Shown here one piece after another: positions 1 to 10,468 of a DNA stretch of 64,000 nucleotides. Numbering within the stretch: position 1 is the stretch's first letter; each line of letters starts with the position of its first letter. The notes beneath the pieces are model-generated. The model was given only the letters and a program-made list of their open reading frames with translations, ran no database searches and was not told the DNA's origin. The stretch covers positions 3,434,001 to 3,498,000 of the forward strand of contig JAUIMM010000126.1 in the NCBI GenBank assembly GCA_031769625.1, in the 5' to 3' direction. The DNA comes from Taudactylus pleione. Its lineage: Eukaryota > Chordata > Amphibia > Anura > Myobatrachidae. Both the position numbers and the translations under genes were made by a program.

Positions 1-1014
1 TTTACTTTTCAGGATTCTGAGGCTAACCAAGTCAACTACAAAGTCAGTATATTGTGTTTGTTTGTATGTATTCGTCTTATGTTGTATACCGGTATTAGGC
101 ATGAATAGGACCCACGCGTATTACCATTGAATTTATTGTGCAAAACGGCATTAGATTTACACATGAGACAAGTTTTATCCACATGGCAATCATTTTGATT
201 GCATTTGTCTTGTGCTTGGTATTAGGCAATTGTTTATAGCCCTTCAATTTATATTTATTTTAGTACATTGCTGTATTTATGTTTTAAATAATGATGTTTT
301 GTTATTAAATATGGACATATGTGAATGCTGATTCCACTTCATTTATTCCAACAATTGGACTAGCAATCAGTTAGTGCAATTACCTATTCTTAGATACAAG
401 AATTTTTGATAGAAAAATTCTTTTATATAGTGGATGTGTGAGCAGGTTTGCGCTGGGAATAATTTCTTTGTTAATGAGCATGGTAGGCAAGACTTTAATT
501 AATTATCCGAAGGACCAATTGATGACAGGATTATGATCCTTAAGCCATGGGAGGTCAAGAACGACTGGAACCAACGGACACTGGAGAAGATAAAATGAAA
601 GCACCTTTGAGTGTAGAACTCCAACCATCATGTGGAGAGGAAGTGTTTTGAACTTGACATGACCACACAAAATCAAATTCCTATCCAGTCCGCAAACCGG
701 GATCTTCTGATCTAAAGGAACAGCGGAAATACCTAGGCCTTACCAGCCGCGTGGGTTGAGGGCAACCGAAAAGCCCAAGTCTGTGGATCCCCCTGGAGAA
801 GGAAAATTACCAGTCCTACTCGTTGTGTTTCTGTCCCAAAGGAAACAGGACGGCCACCTGGTCTTATAACTCAGGGTAATAAAGGTTCACACGGAAATAC
901 AATGGGAATCAATGGAGAAAGGAATGACAGGAACAGAAACTGGTATCCAGGAGACTTGAGAGTCGATGATGTGGCTGATAAACCAATGGTATGTCGGTTG
1001 TAAAAGACAGTAAG
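1..1014. other. Unassigned DNA, no gene recognised
   Basis: No long reading frame, RNA gene or terminal repeat is visible. About 830-1005 is open for some 55 codons on the plus strand, without a motif I can place, and could be a decayed retroelement fragment. The first 400 bases are AT-rich. Confidence 0.4.
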
Positions 1015-1510
1015 AATTAAGTTGATGAGGCTTTCAGAGCCCATGGTGCGGCTTGGAGCTGGTAGCAGAAAGAAGTATACAATTGATGCGGCTTTGAGAG
1101 CCGATGGTGTGACTTAAAGTTGATTGTAGAAGAAATAAAGTAGTTGAAGAGGCTTTGAGAGCCGATGGTGCGGTTTGGAGCCGGTAGCAGAATGAAGTAC
1201 ACAATCGATGCTGCTTTGAGAGCTGATGGTGCGGCCTGGAGATGATTATAGAAGAAAGAAAGTAGTTGATGAGGCTTTGGGAGCCGGTACGCAGTTTAAT
1301 GTACAGATTTGTGTACAATTTAGTGTACTTAGACTTTGAGAGCCGGTGGCTGTACAGAAGCTGCTTGGTGCGGCCAGAGAGCCGTAGGAGAGACAGGTGA
1401 GCCGATGGCAGCACAGAAGCTGCTTGGTGCGGCCAGAGAGCCGTAGGAGAGACAGGTGAGCTGATGGCAGCATGGAAGCTGCTTGGTGCAGCTGAGCCGA
1501 GTGGAACTAC
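1015..1510. repeat. Imperfect ~60-bp tandem repeat
   Basis: A unit built around GGCTTTGAGAGCCGATGGTG and a following GGTAGCAGA or GATTGTAGA segment recurs about every 55-60 bases, becoming more degenerate toward 1500. Reading frames across it are by-products of the periodicity. Similar arrays occur inside LTRs and in untranslated parts of transposons, but no element boundary could be fixed here. Confidence 0.65.
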
Positions 1511-1884
1511 AGGAACGCTATAGTCAGCGAGGAGGCAAAAGGCCAGAGTGTACAAATAGGAGGAGAGACCAATCACACCGTGCTGTGAATGACACGTCAC
1601 CTGAGGCGTGCCGATCGCCTAGCACTGAGGGAAGCGGAATAACTCCATCCTGACCGGGTAAACTGCTCGAAGGAGACAAGTTGTGACCGCGACTTGTAAC
1701 AGTACACACCCATTGACGCACTTGCAATATATCATTTGTCGATCAAACGAACAATATATCGACAAGTGTGTACCCAGACTTAGAAATGCAAGATCTATGG
1801 GACTCCATTACAGTCAGCCCTGGGGACATGAGTCCAAGTCCTGGTCAGGGCCAATATGATTAGCGTTTGTATGATATCCCCATG
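1511..1884. other. Unassigned DNA with a small inverted repeat
   Basis: A short imperfect inverted repeat with GTACACACC-type ends lies at about 1702-1777 (the arms share CAATATAT and ACTTG-like motifs) and may be a small MITE. Nothing else is recognisable. Confidence 0.35.
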
Positions 1885-2125
1885 CTTGTGTGGGTTTCCT
1901 TTGGGTGCTCCAGTTTACTACCACACTCTAAAAACATACTTGTAGGTTAATTGACTGCTGAAAAAAAAATCCAAGAATGTCTGTGTGTCCTAGTGATTGG
2001 GAATACAGATTGTAAGATCCACTTGGGATTTGACTGATGTGAATGGCTGAATATTCTCTGTAAAGTGTAATTGTATGTGTTATATACTGTAAGTAACTGT
2101 TAATAAATAATAATACATCTCCCAC
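1885..2125 (+). repeat. LINE-like 3' tail repeat, copy 1
   Basis: The segment carries diverged versions of motifs also present in the opposite orientation at 22092-22365: GGGTTTCC, CCACACTCTAAAAACATACT, TAGGTTAATTG, GACTGATGTGAATGGC and ATATTCTCTGTAAAG. It ends in a TAATAAATAATAATA tail. The tail and the dispersal resemble 3' ends of CR1/L2-type LINEs or their SINEs; this assignment is inference, while the homology between the two copies is seen directly. The copy is old. Confidence 0.7.
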
Positions 2126-2198
2126 AGATATAAACATGCAGACTGTCCTCAGGCAACTTCTCTGCTCTTAGAAGTTGAAAGTTGCAGCTAAAAACATA

Positions 2199-2744
2199 GA
2201 CCCTCATTCAGAGCCGGACGCTCTGAGCAGAGCGCTCGCTCTGAATGAGGGCCGTCCTCCTTAAAAATGGAGCGTCCTCCTTGACGCTCGTACAGCTGTG
2301 GGTCACCACCCACAGCACATACGAGCGTGCAGGATGATGGTCGCGATGGTCTTGACCATCGCGACCATCGTGCGACCAGAAGCCTGTGGTCGGGTTTTTC
2401 GACCACAAGCCCTGGAGTGATTTTGGCTCTATCAGAGCCAAAATCACTCCCACTGACATCACTAGTGATGTCAGTGGGGCCGGCTTCTGACGGTAGGCGT
2501 TCCATTGGGAACGCCTCCGTCTGGGAGGCACGCCCCCGGCACGCCCACCAAAGGGGGCGTGCTGTCAATCAACATCGACAGCACACCCCCTTTGATCAGA
2601 CACAACGAGCGAAGGAAAGTCCTTCGCTTGTCGCGTCTGGCGCATGCGCACGACGGAGCTCCCTCCGTCGTGCGCATGCGCAGTGCACACCATCGACCCA
2701 CTCGCGAGCGGACAGCCGCTTGCGAGTGGGTCTGAATCAGGCCC
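2199..2744 (-). mobile_element. Serial-hairpin element, copy A (SHE-A)
   Basis: A 546-bp non-autonomous element with ends GACCCTCATTCAG and CTGAATCAGGCCC, flanked by ATA at 2196-2198 and 2745-2747. The interior is a row of separate inverted repeats: a terminal CAGAGC-type stem, a GCTGTGGGT stem (~2289-2313), GATGGTCGCGATGGTC (~2335-2372), GGAGTGATTTTGGCTCT (~2412-2449), a 26-bp TGACATCACTAG palindrome (~2453-2480), AGGCGTTCC (~2497-2516), AAAGGGGGCGTGCTGTC (~2558-2595), GCGAAGG (~2609-2628), GCGCATGCGCACGACGGAG (~2640-2682) and a terminal CCCACTCGCGAGCGG stem. No coding capacity. The 3-bp duplication suggests PIF/Harbinger-like transposition. Orientation is relative to copies C, D and E. Confidence 0.85.
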
Positions 2745-3117
2745 ATAGATTAAATACAATAAAATAAATGCACTTGCTCTATTATGTTTAGATAGTCTCC
2801 AAACCATCTCTGTCATCTGTAGTGTAAAGAAAAACATAGGCATCTGCAAGACATTTGTCTTGTCACAGCAGAGCTGGTCTTTTGGCACCACAACAATAAA
2901 GACAACTTCACTGAGCTGATGTTGCTCAATGAGATTTAGCACTGAGGATGCATTATTAGTAAAGATGAGCGGGTCTGTTCTCTGAGAACTGGACCCACCC
3001 GAACTTCCAGATCTGAGACGAGAACAGAGCTAGGCTTGGGTTTTCCTGCCTGACTCGGATCCGAAAATGAGGCAAAACGCATAATCCTCCCACTGTCAGA
3101 TTTTTGCGGGTTTTGCA

Positions 3118-3126
3118 TTATATAAA
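3118..3126 (+). promoter_or_regulatory. TATA box of old hAT copy
   Basis: TTATATAAA lies about 160 bases inside the left end, followed by GGCGCCATTTTC. The same arrangement is found in the two younger copies (52162-52168 plus; 62213-62219 minus), so it is probably the family's transposase promoter. Confidence 0.6.
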
Positions 3127-3472
3127 GGTCCCTGGGGTCGGCGCCATTTTCACTCCGGCTGTAGAGAGAGAAGCTAGCAGACATAGTCACTGTCAGTCAC
3201 TCAGTGTGCGTGTTCAGTCGGAGTCTTGGCCTGAAGTCTTCTGCTGTTTTGTCCATAAAGGGGCTTAGGCTGCAGTATTTAAAGGGGGGCTTCCTACAGT
3301 AGGTGCTGCAGCTGCTGTGTCACTTGTGCAGTTAATTAACTGGCTGCTGCTGTGTTGTCCTGTCCATCAGGCTAGGGCTGCAGTCCATAAAGAGTTGCTG
3401 TGTTGGGGAAGGGGGGGGGTGCTCTGTCAATTAGTGGTACTCTTCCCCAGTTTAAAAAAAAATAAAAGTACT

Positions 3473-4365
3473 TTTTTGTGTGTGTGTGCATTAGCAACTT
3501 AGCTGCGCTATTATTGTACGGTTACACTGCCGCAGTTTATCGTCCACATATTTGTGACTGCAGGTGGTCTGACTGCACTCAGCGAAGGTGCTTTGTTCAT
3601 AAAAAAGAGGTGCTGTCTGTGTTGTTCATCAAGGGGCTGCTGCATCATTCAAGGGTGCTCTTCTCCAGTGTCCAAAAAAATAAAAGTGCTTTTGTTTGTG
3701 TGTGTGCATTAGCAACTTAGCTGCGCTATTATTGTTTGGTGACACTGCCGGCCAGACCCCAGTTTATCTTCCATGTATTGTGACACTATAAGTCATAGCA
3801 CAGTGTGTTACTCTTATTCATAAAAAATCTTGTGACACTAAGTAGTATCGCAGCGTGTTATTCTTATTCATAAATAATTAATCTTGTGACACTGTAAGTG
3901 GTAGCGCAGTCTAATATTCAACTTTTCACTTCTTTCCTCAATTGTGAATAAATGATTAGTCTACACGCTGACTACAAGACCACAACAAGTGCTAAATAAC
4001 ATTATATTATATCATATTATATATAAAACATAATGACATCACTGTAAGTGGCAGTGCAGTGTGTTATTCTTATTCATAAATAATCTTGTGTCACTAAGTG
4101 GTAGCGTAGTGTTTTATTCTTATTAATAAATCATTCATCTTGTGACACTAAGTTGTAGCGCAGTGTGTTATTATTCATAAATAATATTGTGACACTAAGT
4201 GGTAGCACAGTGTGTTATTCTTATTCATAAATAATCTTGTGACACTGTAAGCATAGTGTGTTCTTATTCATAAATAATCTTGTGACACTGTAAGTGGCAG
4301 CACAGTGTTATTTTCTTATTCATAAAAAATCTTGTGACACTGTAGGTGATTGATACCGCAGTGTA
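3473..4365 (+). repeat. Tandem repeats inside old hAT copy
   Basis: Two ~218-bp units start near 3473 and 3691 (shared GCATTAGCAACTTAGCTGCG). They are followed by about ten ~55-65-bp units built on CATAAATAATCTTGTGACAC and AGTGTGTTATTCTTATT. The array occupies the same position, between promoter and transposase, as the 160-bp array in the full-length copy, but the monomer is different. Confidence 0.75.
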
Positions 4366-4481
4366 ATATTTCAAATTGGTGCAAATTGACGTGTGTGTTG
4401 ACTTCATTCATGTTTGATGATTTGGAGAACGATCAGTTGAGACTTGAGAGAAGAGTAGGAACCACATACTTGTGCTGGAGA

Positions 4482-4960
4482 TGCTGCCAGTGCCACCAGT
4501 CATGACGATACTAGTCCATCTACATCATCTACTAAAGCCGATGCCCAAGGGCACAAAGGGCTTAAGTCAGGGCACTAAAATCAAGAACCAATCTTTAACA
4601 GTGGTAAAGAAGAAAACATCAAAGGGAAAGTTAGCTGCAGAAAGACATAAAATTGGCAATATGCCAGTTTCACCACATGAAGTGGCAAGGAAAGGCTAAG
4701 GCCTTGGCCTTTATTTATGACTGGTGGTTCTGCCTCTTATGATGATGTAAGCACAAGTGAACATGCAGAAACAGTAATCGAGGAAGCTTCTGTGGAAGTG
4801 CACTAGGATGAGCAGGATATTTGTGTAACTGACAATGATGAGGATGTTGTTTGTGTAAATTAGGCACCAGTGGATGAAACAGTTGTTGCCCATGATATGG
4901 AAAAGCCCATTGTCATGCCTGGGCACAAGACAAAAAACATGGTTGTGTTGACTCATATGC
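4482..4960 (+). pseudogene. hAT transposase N-terminal remnant
   Basis: Plus-strand translation in shifting frames matches the N-terminal ~250 residues of the intact transposase at 57260-60376, including the stretches STSS-KADAQ, MTGGS-like/SHDD and the ETVV...MPG-KTK region just before the BED finger. Stops and frameshifts interrupt it, and it ends abruptly near 4965, where an inverted fragment begins. It cannot encode a functional protein. Confidence 0.7.
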
Positions 4961-4964
4961 ATCA

Positions 4965-5380
4965 CCAGTGGGTTTTTTGGGGGGAAAGTTTAGTTTTTTC
5001 TCAACAGATGCACTTGCTGGAGAAATTGAAGGAGAAGCCACCGCTGCATCATGTGCCACTTTAGCTGAGAATTTGCTTACCAACAACTCTTTGCATCTCT
5101 TCAGATCTGTGTCCATTGGGAAGAAAGAAACAATGTATAACTTAAACCTTCTATCTTAAATCTTGCGTTTCCTCTGTTCAGCTTGTCCACATATCTGTGG
5201 TTAAGTGGACAGTGGGTACAATGGCATTTTGGAAGCCACTAATTAATTTTTTGTTAATGCAAATGATTGTTTTACAGTCAATTGCATTTTAAAACACTAC
5301 TAGTAGTCTTCCTGGTCCCCTTCTGGGATGAAAATCCACTCCCAGCAGCAGAAGCATGGTCCTCAAGGATTCTTCTGGGG
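4965..5380 (-). pseudogene. hAT transposase fragments in inverted order
   Basis: On the minus strand, 4913-5116 encodes a stretch similar to residues ~816-870 of the intact transposase (RCK-LLV, ATP-rich linker, KKL-P). Downstream at ~5175-5235 is sequence matching the region coding residues ~490-505 (GTCCACATATCTGTGGTTAA). At ~5300-5350 is sequence matching the alanine/serine-rich linker near residue 385. Three distant parts of the gene are thus brought together by deletions, and the whole block is inverted relative to the N-terminal remnant beside it. Confidence 0.65.
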
Positions 5381-5419
5381 TAAGGACTGATGTGAATGAG
5401 TAAATATTTTTTGTAAATG

Positions 5420-5935
5420 CCTCCCCTCATAATTTGCTTCGAAATCAAATAATGAAATTAAATTTACTACTACTTAAATCTTTCTTTCCCTGCCTTCAAC
5501 TACATACATACTCCAACTCCCTCAGGCCTCTTGAATTAAAAAAAACATTTGTTTCCTGATGTGCCATGTTGGAAGTTGACCTGCCACTGCTGCTGCAATC
5601 TTTGACATGCGGTTGCTGCATGTCAAAAAACTCCAGAAATGTTTATGGGCACAGACAGCATATCCTGCATGCCCCTTTAATTTAAAAAAAATATTATAAA
5701 CCACCAAGTTGATTTTGTGGGCAAAATATGAGACATATTGTTCACCCATGCTCTCCCTTCCTCCCTCATAAATTTTCTCCGGAATCAAAAAATGTAATTA
5801 AATTTACTTCCAATCAACTCTTCCTGTCCCTGCCTTCAACTACATACATACTCCAACTCCCTCAGGCCTCTTCATTAATGAAAACATATGTTTCCTTAAT
5901 TGCCATGTTGGAAGTTGAACTGCCATGTGTTTGTG
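5420..5935. repeat. Direct duplication of ~170 bp
   Basis: The segments ~5425-5590 and ~5760-5935 share TCAACTACATACATACTCCA, CTCAGGCCTCTT and CATGTTGGAAGTTGA. They are diverged copies lying within the old hAT element. Confidence 0.7.
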
Positions 5936-6382
5936 CCACCCACTTCTGCCGCTTAGCTTACACAGCAAGCCATCTGTCACGCCTGAGACTGGGGTAGGAG
6001 ACGTAGAAGGCCTAAGTTGTGGGAGTAAGCGGAGACGAGGGGCTTGGATATAAGTTCTCCTCATCCACAGGTCTTGAGTGTTGGCAAGACCTGGGCAAAG
6101 GTGCGGAATCTAACCCACAGGATGGTGTTCGCCAGTGACCCCCCCAATTGGGATTTGGGCTTAGCTGCACCCCGTGAGCAGGTCGCTGTCCTTTGACCAG
6201 GTACCCAAGCCCTGCAGGAATAGAGACACAAATACCCGTGGCCCTGAGAGGTAATGCCTAATTTAGGCACTGACAATACCCTATATGTATAATAAGTATA
6301 TCTTGACACGTAGATCAAATAACAATAAGAGGTACAGATGGAGACTCACGGTTACTTGAGAAATCACCAGAGAAATAAAGCA

Positions 6383-6620
6383 CACAGGTAGAGATGGTAT
6401 ACACTGCTGCACGGATATTCACCAGAGACGGGAGGCACACAGGTAGAGATGGTATACACTGCTGCACGGATATTCACCAGAGACGGGAGGCACACAGGTA
6501 GAGATGGTATACACTGCTGCACGGATGTTCACCAGAGACGGGAGGCACACAGGTAGAGATGGTATACACTGCTGCACGGATGTTACAGAGATGGAAGGCA
6601 CACAGGTAGAGATGATAACA
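6383..6620. repeat. 55-bp tandem repeat within the solo LTR
   Basis: About 4.5 copies of a 55-bp unit containing ACACAGGTAGAGATGGTATA, CACTGCTGCACGGAT and CACCAGAGACGGGAGG. The copies are nearly identical, so expansion was recent or the array is being homogenised. Confidence 0.9.
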
Positions 6621-6720
6621 CTGCTGCTACAAGGAAGGTTAGGAACCTGGACCGGGCACTCACTATAGCACGCTAGGGGACAACCGATGTTCAGGCAATT
6701 TCCTGGAACCTGTGGAACAG

Positions 6721-6727
6721 TTTTATA
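6721..6727 (-). promoter_or_regulatory. TATA box in solo LTR
   Basis: The minus strand reads GGGTATAAAACTGTTCC, a strong TATA motif in the position expected of a U3 core promoter, about 265 bases from the TGTCAGGGC end of the LTR. Confidence 0.5.
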
Positions 6728-7281
6728 CCCAGGGGAACCCTTAGACAGGTGCACAGCATCAGCTGATCACGGACCTATCAGGGAGAAGGATACAGTCACA
6801 TGGGCCAACTGTCATGGTGGCGCCCATGTCCGGACTTGCGATGCCGGACACCAGCCCACCAGGAAGCCACTGCATGCGGGGAGAATACTCAGCTTCTCCC
6901 CCACCGTCGCGCAAGCTGCCCGACCACCCAGGATGACAGGGGAAGCCGGCAGCGCGGTAAGCGGGAGCCGATTCTCGGCTGAGCCCTGACACTATCTTGG
7001 TGCAAATTTTGGGCCTGAACTGGAAGAAAAAACAATATTGTAAGGTGGTCAAAACGAGTGGAAATTAATGTTATTGAGTTTAATAATACTGTAGGAACAA
7101 AATAAACACCCAAATAATGTGATTTTAGCAGATTTTATAAATTTTTGAAAAAAGATACAGATCCAAAACCAAAACACGCAAGGGGACGTTTTGGCAAAAC
7201 CAAATCCAGATCCAAAACACAAGTAAATACAGATCCAAAATAAAAAAAAAATGGGGATCGAAGCACATACCTAACACGTGG

Positions 7282-7762
7282 CTATTGGAATCATGGGTGG
7301 TATTCAATTGTTATAGCATGCCTGATCTCCCATCTAAACCGGTTCAGACCCAGAATTTAGCCGGCGCGACCCAGGATATTCCTAAGTCGGCGCCGTTCAC
7401 ACCGGAGCCGTGTTTGCAGTGACCCGGCTTTTCCAGCAATGAAGCGGGTGCTTGTAGATGACGTCATCTCCAACCGCCACTAAAGCTGGCCAATCGGCAG
7501 GCATGCAGCGCAATCCAGGTAATCATTACCCGGATTGCGCCGTTTACACCGCAGTGTTTCACGGGTTATTCCCGTGTTAAACCCTGCAAGTTACCTGAGT
7601 TGGATTGCGGGTCACTCCACCCGGGAATCCAACCCACTACCCTTTTACACCAAGGAGCTACCCGGGTTAACCCTGCAATAACCCGGGTTTTAGCTCTGGT
7701 GTAAAAGGGGTATTACATGGAACAGTGCCAGTCACCTGAAGTTCTGTGACCTGTATAGAAAC
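7282..7762. other. Unassigned GC-richer repeat DNA
   Basis: No reading frame of interest. The segment contains ACCCGGGTTA-like and GGATTGCG motifs repeated on both strands (~7505-7700) and ends with TGTAAAAGGGGTATT, which suggests a MITE with poorly preserved ends. Confidence 0.3.
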
Positions 7763-7932
7763 TAGGGATGAGTGTTTTGGTTACGGCTCCAATCTTCCAC
7801 CAAGTATGGATCTCAGAAAGAGGCAAAACGTCATCTTTCACAGACATTTCGGCACAGATGTCCGTGAAAGATAACGTTCTGAACTTAGCAGGAAGATCTA
7901 AACTAAAACCAAACCGTTCATCTTTAATAGAA
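7763..7932. mobile_element. Short hAT-related MITE
   Basis: Ends TAGGGATGAGTGTTTTGGTT and (reverse complement) ATTAAAGATGAACGGTTTGG are inverted repeats. The centre holds a hairpin (ATCTTTCACAGACAT / ATGTCCGTGAAAGAT). The first ~80 bases, with GAGGCAAAACGTCATC, resemble the end of the hAT family at 52.0 and 62.4 kb. Confidence 0.55.
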
Positions 7933-8636
7933 ACTTGTATTTCTTTAATTAGACATAATTTCTGATTTCTGTGTACTGTGTAATATACCAGTGGTAGTGT
8001 TCACTCTAGACCCAGCACAGACCTAGAAAGGGGCACTTCTGTGCGAGGCAAAGGCACAAACATGCCCAAAAAGGGGACGAGGCCACCAAAAAAGGCTGCA
8101 TGTCTTTAAAGACGCGACCCCTTTTCATCACTCTTGGGGGCATGCTGGGCTGCCCCCAAGTTCTCCTGTCTCTGTGAATAGGTGCTGGGTGCATTCGTCC
8201 GGCATCTATTCACCGACGGTGATCACTGCACCGCTATTTTTCCCACTCGCGGATCACAACAGCCCGCAGATGGGAATGGCATCCGGCAGGTTGTTTTAGA
8301 AAAACAGCCTACCGGGAACACTAGTTGTATGGTCTTGGAATGCCGTGTTGACTCCTCATATTTTCCTATTTTGCAGCAGTTGATGAATTGTCCCATAACT
8401 AAAAATTAACATCTAGGCCGGTATCCAATTAGCCCCGATCATTTTTCTCACGAAAAAAACATGCTGTTATAACGATTTTTGCCTGACGGTTATGCACCAA
8501 TAAATGTAAGTAACCTCACATGAGTATATACTGTATACAAATAGAAAACATGTTGTGTCCTTCAGATGAATATATTAATTAATACAGCAGCAAGAGATTG
8601 ATTATAAGCTTGTGATTGCTCAAACACCTAGAGAAC
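7933..8636. other. Unassigned DNA
   Basis: No gene, RNA or clear element. Short partial similarities to MITE-type termini (GCCGGTATCCAATTAGCC near 8417) are visible. Confidence 0.3.
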
Positions 8637-8983
8637 ACTTATCTGCCATCCAGCCTATTCAGAGAAGAACTGACAGGCATATGTATACATATTATTATGC
8701 CCTTCTTTTAACTCCTGGAGCTAAACACTCAATTAGAGAAGTGCAACTCACATCTGCCACCTCAGCCCCAAGCAGCAATTCAGTAATACGAAGACAAATG
8801 TGCTAAATAAGCTTCTAATACAGGTCTGACCTCAAAATACAAAGTTTATTTTGCACAAAGAAAAGTCATAATGCTGGCTGATGAAGATGGAAGTATCTCT
8901 GCGCTTATCCTAATAATATTGTGAGATGGCAGAAAATATCAGTCAGAACTTCAATACTTATGTCTAATACACATATTATTTAT
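8637..8983 (+). repeat. Left arm of a ~350-bp inverted repeat
   Basis: This segment, from ACTTATCTGCCATCC to ATTATTTAT, reappears in reverse complement at 19887-20210 with a short remainder at 9881-9902. Landmarks include GGCATATGTATACATATTAT, GAAGACAAATGTGCT and AGATGGAAGTATCTCTG. Identity is high by eye. The right arm is split by a later insertion. Confidence 0.9.
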
Positions 8984-9124
8984 GAGGACCTCTGTCCCCC
9001 TGGGGAGTGTCTCCAAATTTTCAGCCAATTTGTTGTGGAAATAGACAGCGCTGGTTCAGATCACTTTATGCCTGCTGGCAACACACAGCAGACTGTCACT
9101 CCCAGCAGCAGAAGAGCATACTGA

Positions 9125-9551
9125 GGGCCTGATTCAGAGCTGAACGCTCTGACCAGAGCGCTCGCTCTGAATCAGGGCCCTCCTCCATGAAATTGGAGCG
9201 GCCTCCTGGCCGCTCGCATAGCTGTGGGTGACCACCCACAGCATATGCGAGCAGCCAAAAAGATGATCGCGATGGTCTTGACCATCGCGACCATCGGACT
9301 TGCGATGGAGACCCTGCGGTAGGGTATCCCTGCCACAAGCCCTGGAGTGATTTTGGCTCAATCACCCCCACTGACATCACATTGACAGCATGCCCCCTTT
9401 GGTGCGAGACCCGGAGCGATGGAAAGCCCGTCGCTCCCCGGGTCTCGCGCATGCGCACGACGGAGCTCCCTCCATCGTGCGCATGCGCAGTGGGGAACAT
9501 CGACCCACTTGCGAGCGTATTGCCGCTCGCGAGCGGGTCTGAATGACCCGC
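9125..9551 (-). mobile_element. Serial-hairpin element, copy B (SHE-B, deleted)
   Basis: A 427-bp copy beginning GGGCCTGATTCAG with a diverged other end (CTGAATGACCCGC). Flanking TGA at 9122-9124 and 9552-9554 is a likely 3-bp duplication. Most hairpins of copy A are kept, but a deletion of about 100 bases joins the TGACATCAC palindrome directly to the GCCCCCTTTGG stem near 9377. The GAGACCCGG / CCGGGTCTC stem differs in both arms from the matching stem of copies A and D. Confidence 0.8.
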
Positions 9552-9880
9552 TGAGTCCAGTGTATGTTCACACTCGTATTGGAAGTCACCGGAGAGGTAT
9601 GTATAGTCACAATCATGGTGTCCACAAAACGGGGGTTCAGCTATGACTAGTTTCTCCCCACAATAGGGGAGCTTTATCAAATAGAAGCACCAGCAATATT
9701 GCCACTAAACATCATTATTCTCAGGATGTCCGTGAACAATTGTTATTGAACTTTTCATTACTTCAGGCTCATTTGGTGTATATGTAGAGCTAAGTATATG
9801 CAACATAGAGCATTTTTTTTATATAAAGTCAATTATATGTAACAGATGTTCTAAAATATTTTTATATGTGGAATTTATAT
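9552..9880. other. Spacer of the 8.6-20.2 kb inverted repeat
   Basis: No gene or element recognised. AT-rich toward 9880. The last bases, 9881-9902, are a fragment of the right arm of the inverted repeat, cut off by the insertion of E1/E2. Confidence 0.5.
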
Positions 9881-10468
9881 TAAATAATATGTGTATTTGA
9901 CACAGGCTTGCCTACCCTCCCGATTTTAGCGGGAGGCTCACGATTTTTAATGGAGCCTCCCACAGCCCCGCAAATTATAACTCATCTCCCGGTTTCTGAA
10001 ACTGGAAATACTGAGGGCGGCTGTTGCTAGTGAGCTCTGAACAACACTCACATTGTCATACAGCTCCAGCGTCGGCTCCTCAGTCCATCCTCCATAATCA
10101 CTCTCCCAGCACCAGCAGTCTACAGTCTACACTGGCCGGTGTGCAGGAGGAGGCGGCCCCGGGAGGCATCTCTAGCACTGCATTCCTGACATGTTAAAAG
10201 CCGGCTACTGCGGGGTGGGCGCCGGCAGGCAGCATAGCTTACAAATCAAACGAACACACTAATGCTGGCGGCATCAGCAGCGGGGACGACCACAATGGGT
10301 CATGGGTGCAGGCCAGGGAGTCAGGAGTGCAGTGCTAATGCCCGGAGATGCTTACCCCTGCACCCTGCTCATACAGCCGGCCAGTGTAGACTGTTGGGAG
10401 AGTGATTATGGAGGACAGACGGAGGAGCCGCCACCAGCTGCATGACACCAGAGCAGCATGACACTAAG

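Larger units (their letters stand above)
5975..6991 (-). mobile_element. Probable solo LTR inserted in old hAT copy
   Basis: The 1017-bp segment starts TGTCACGCC and ends GCCCTGACA, giving TGTCA...TGACA ends typical of LTRs. It interrupts sequence continuous in the full-length hAT (the GCCATC | CTATCTTGGTGCAA junction). Flanks CCATC and CTATC are a 5-bp duplication with one mismatch. A TATAAAA box on the minus strand (6721-6727) supports minus orientation. No internal retroviral or retrotransposon coding region adjoins it, as expected for a solo LTR. The family is unknown. Confidence 0.65.
2960..7273 (+). mobile_element. Old, rearranged hAT copy of the 56.6-62.4 kb family
   Basis: The left end (TAAAGATGAGCGGGT) and the GCCTGACTCGGATCCGAAA region match the 5' end of the full-length hAT at 56626-62378. 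The right end (near GCACATACCTA) and the AGATCCAAAACCAAAAC region match its other terminus. In between are a TATA box, a tandem array, a transposase N-terminal remnant on the plus strand and transposase pieces in inverted order. A solo LTR is inserted at 5975-6991. No 8-bp duplication is visible and the exact ends are uncertain. Confidence 0.75.

Noticed and set aside
1034..1600. 188-codon minus-strand open frame
   Set aside because: Ser/Leu/His-rich translation of a ~60-bp tandem repeat, with no domain and an overlapping alternative frame of similar composition.
2199..2744. Hairpins of SHE-A read as RNA genes or transcription terminators
   Set aside because: The same hairpin series recurs within mobile copies bounded by target duplications, lacks tRNA-like or U-tract features, and is better explained as element structure.
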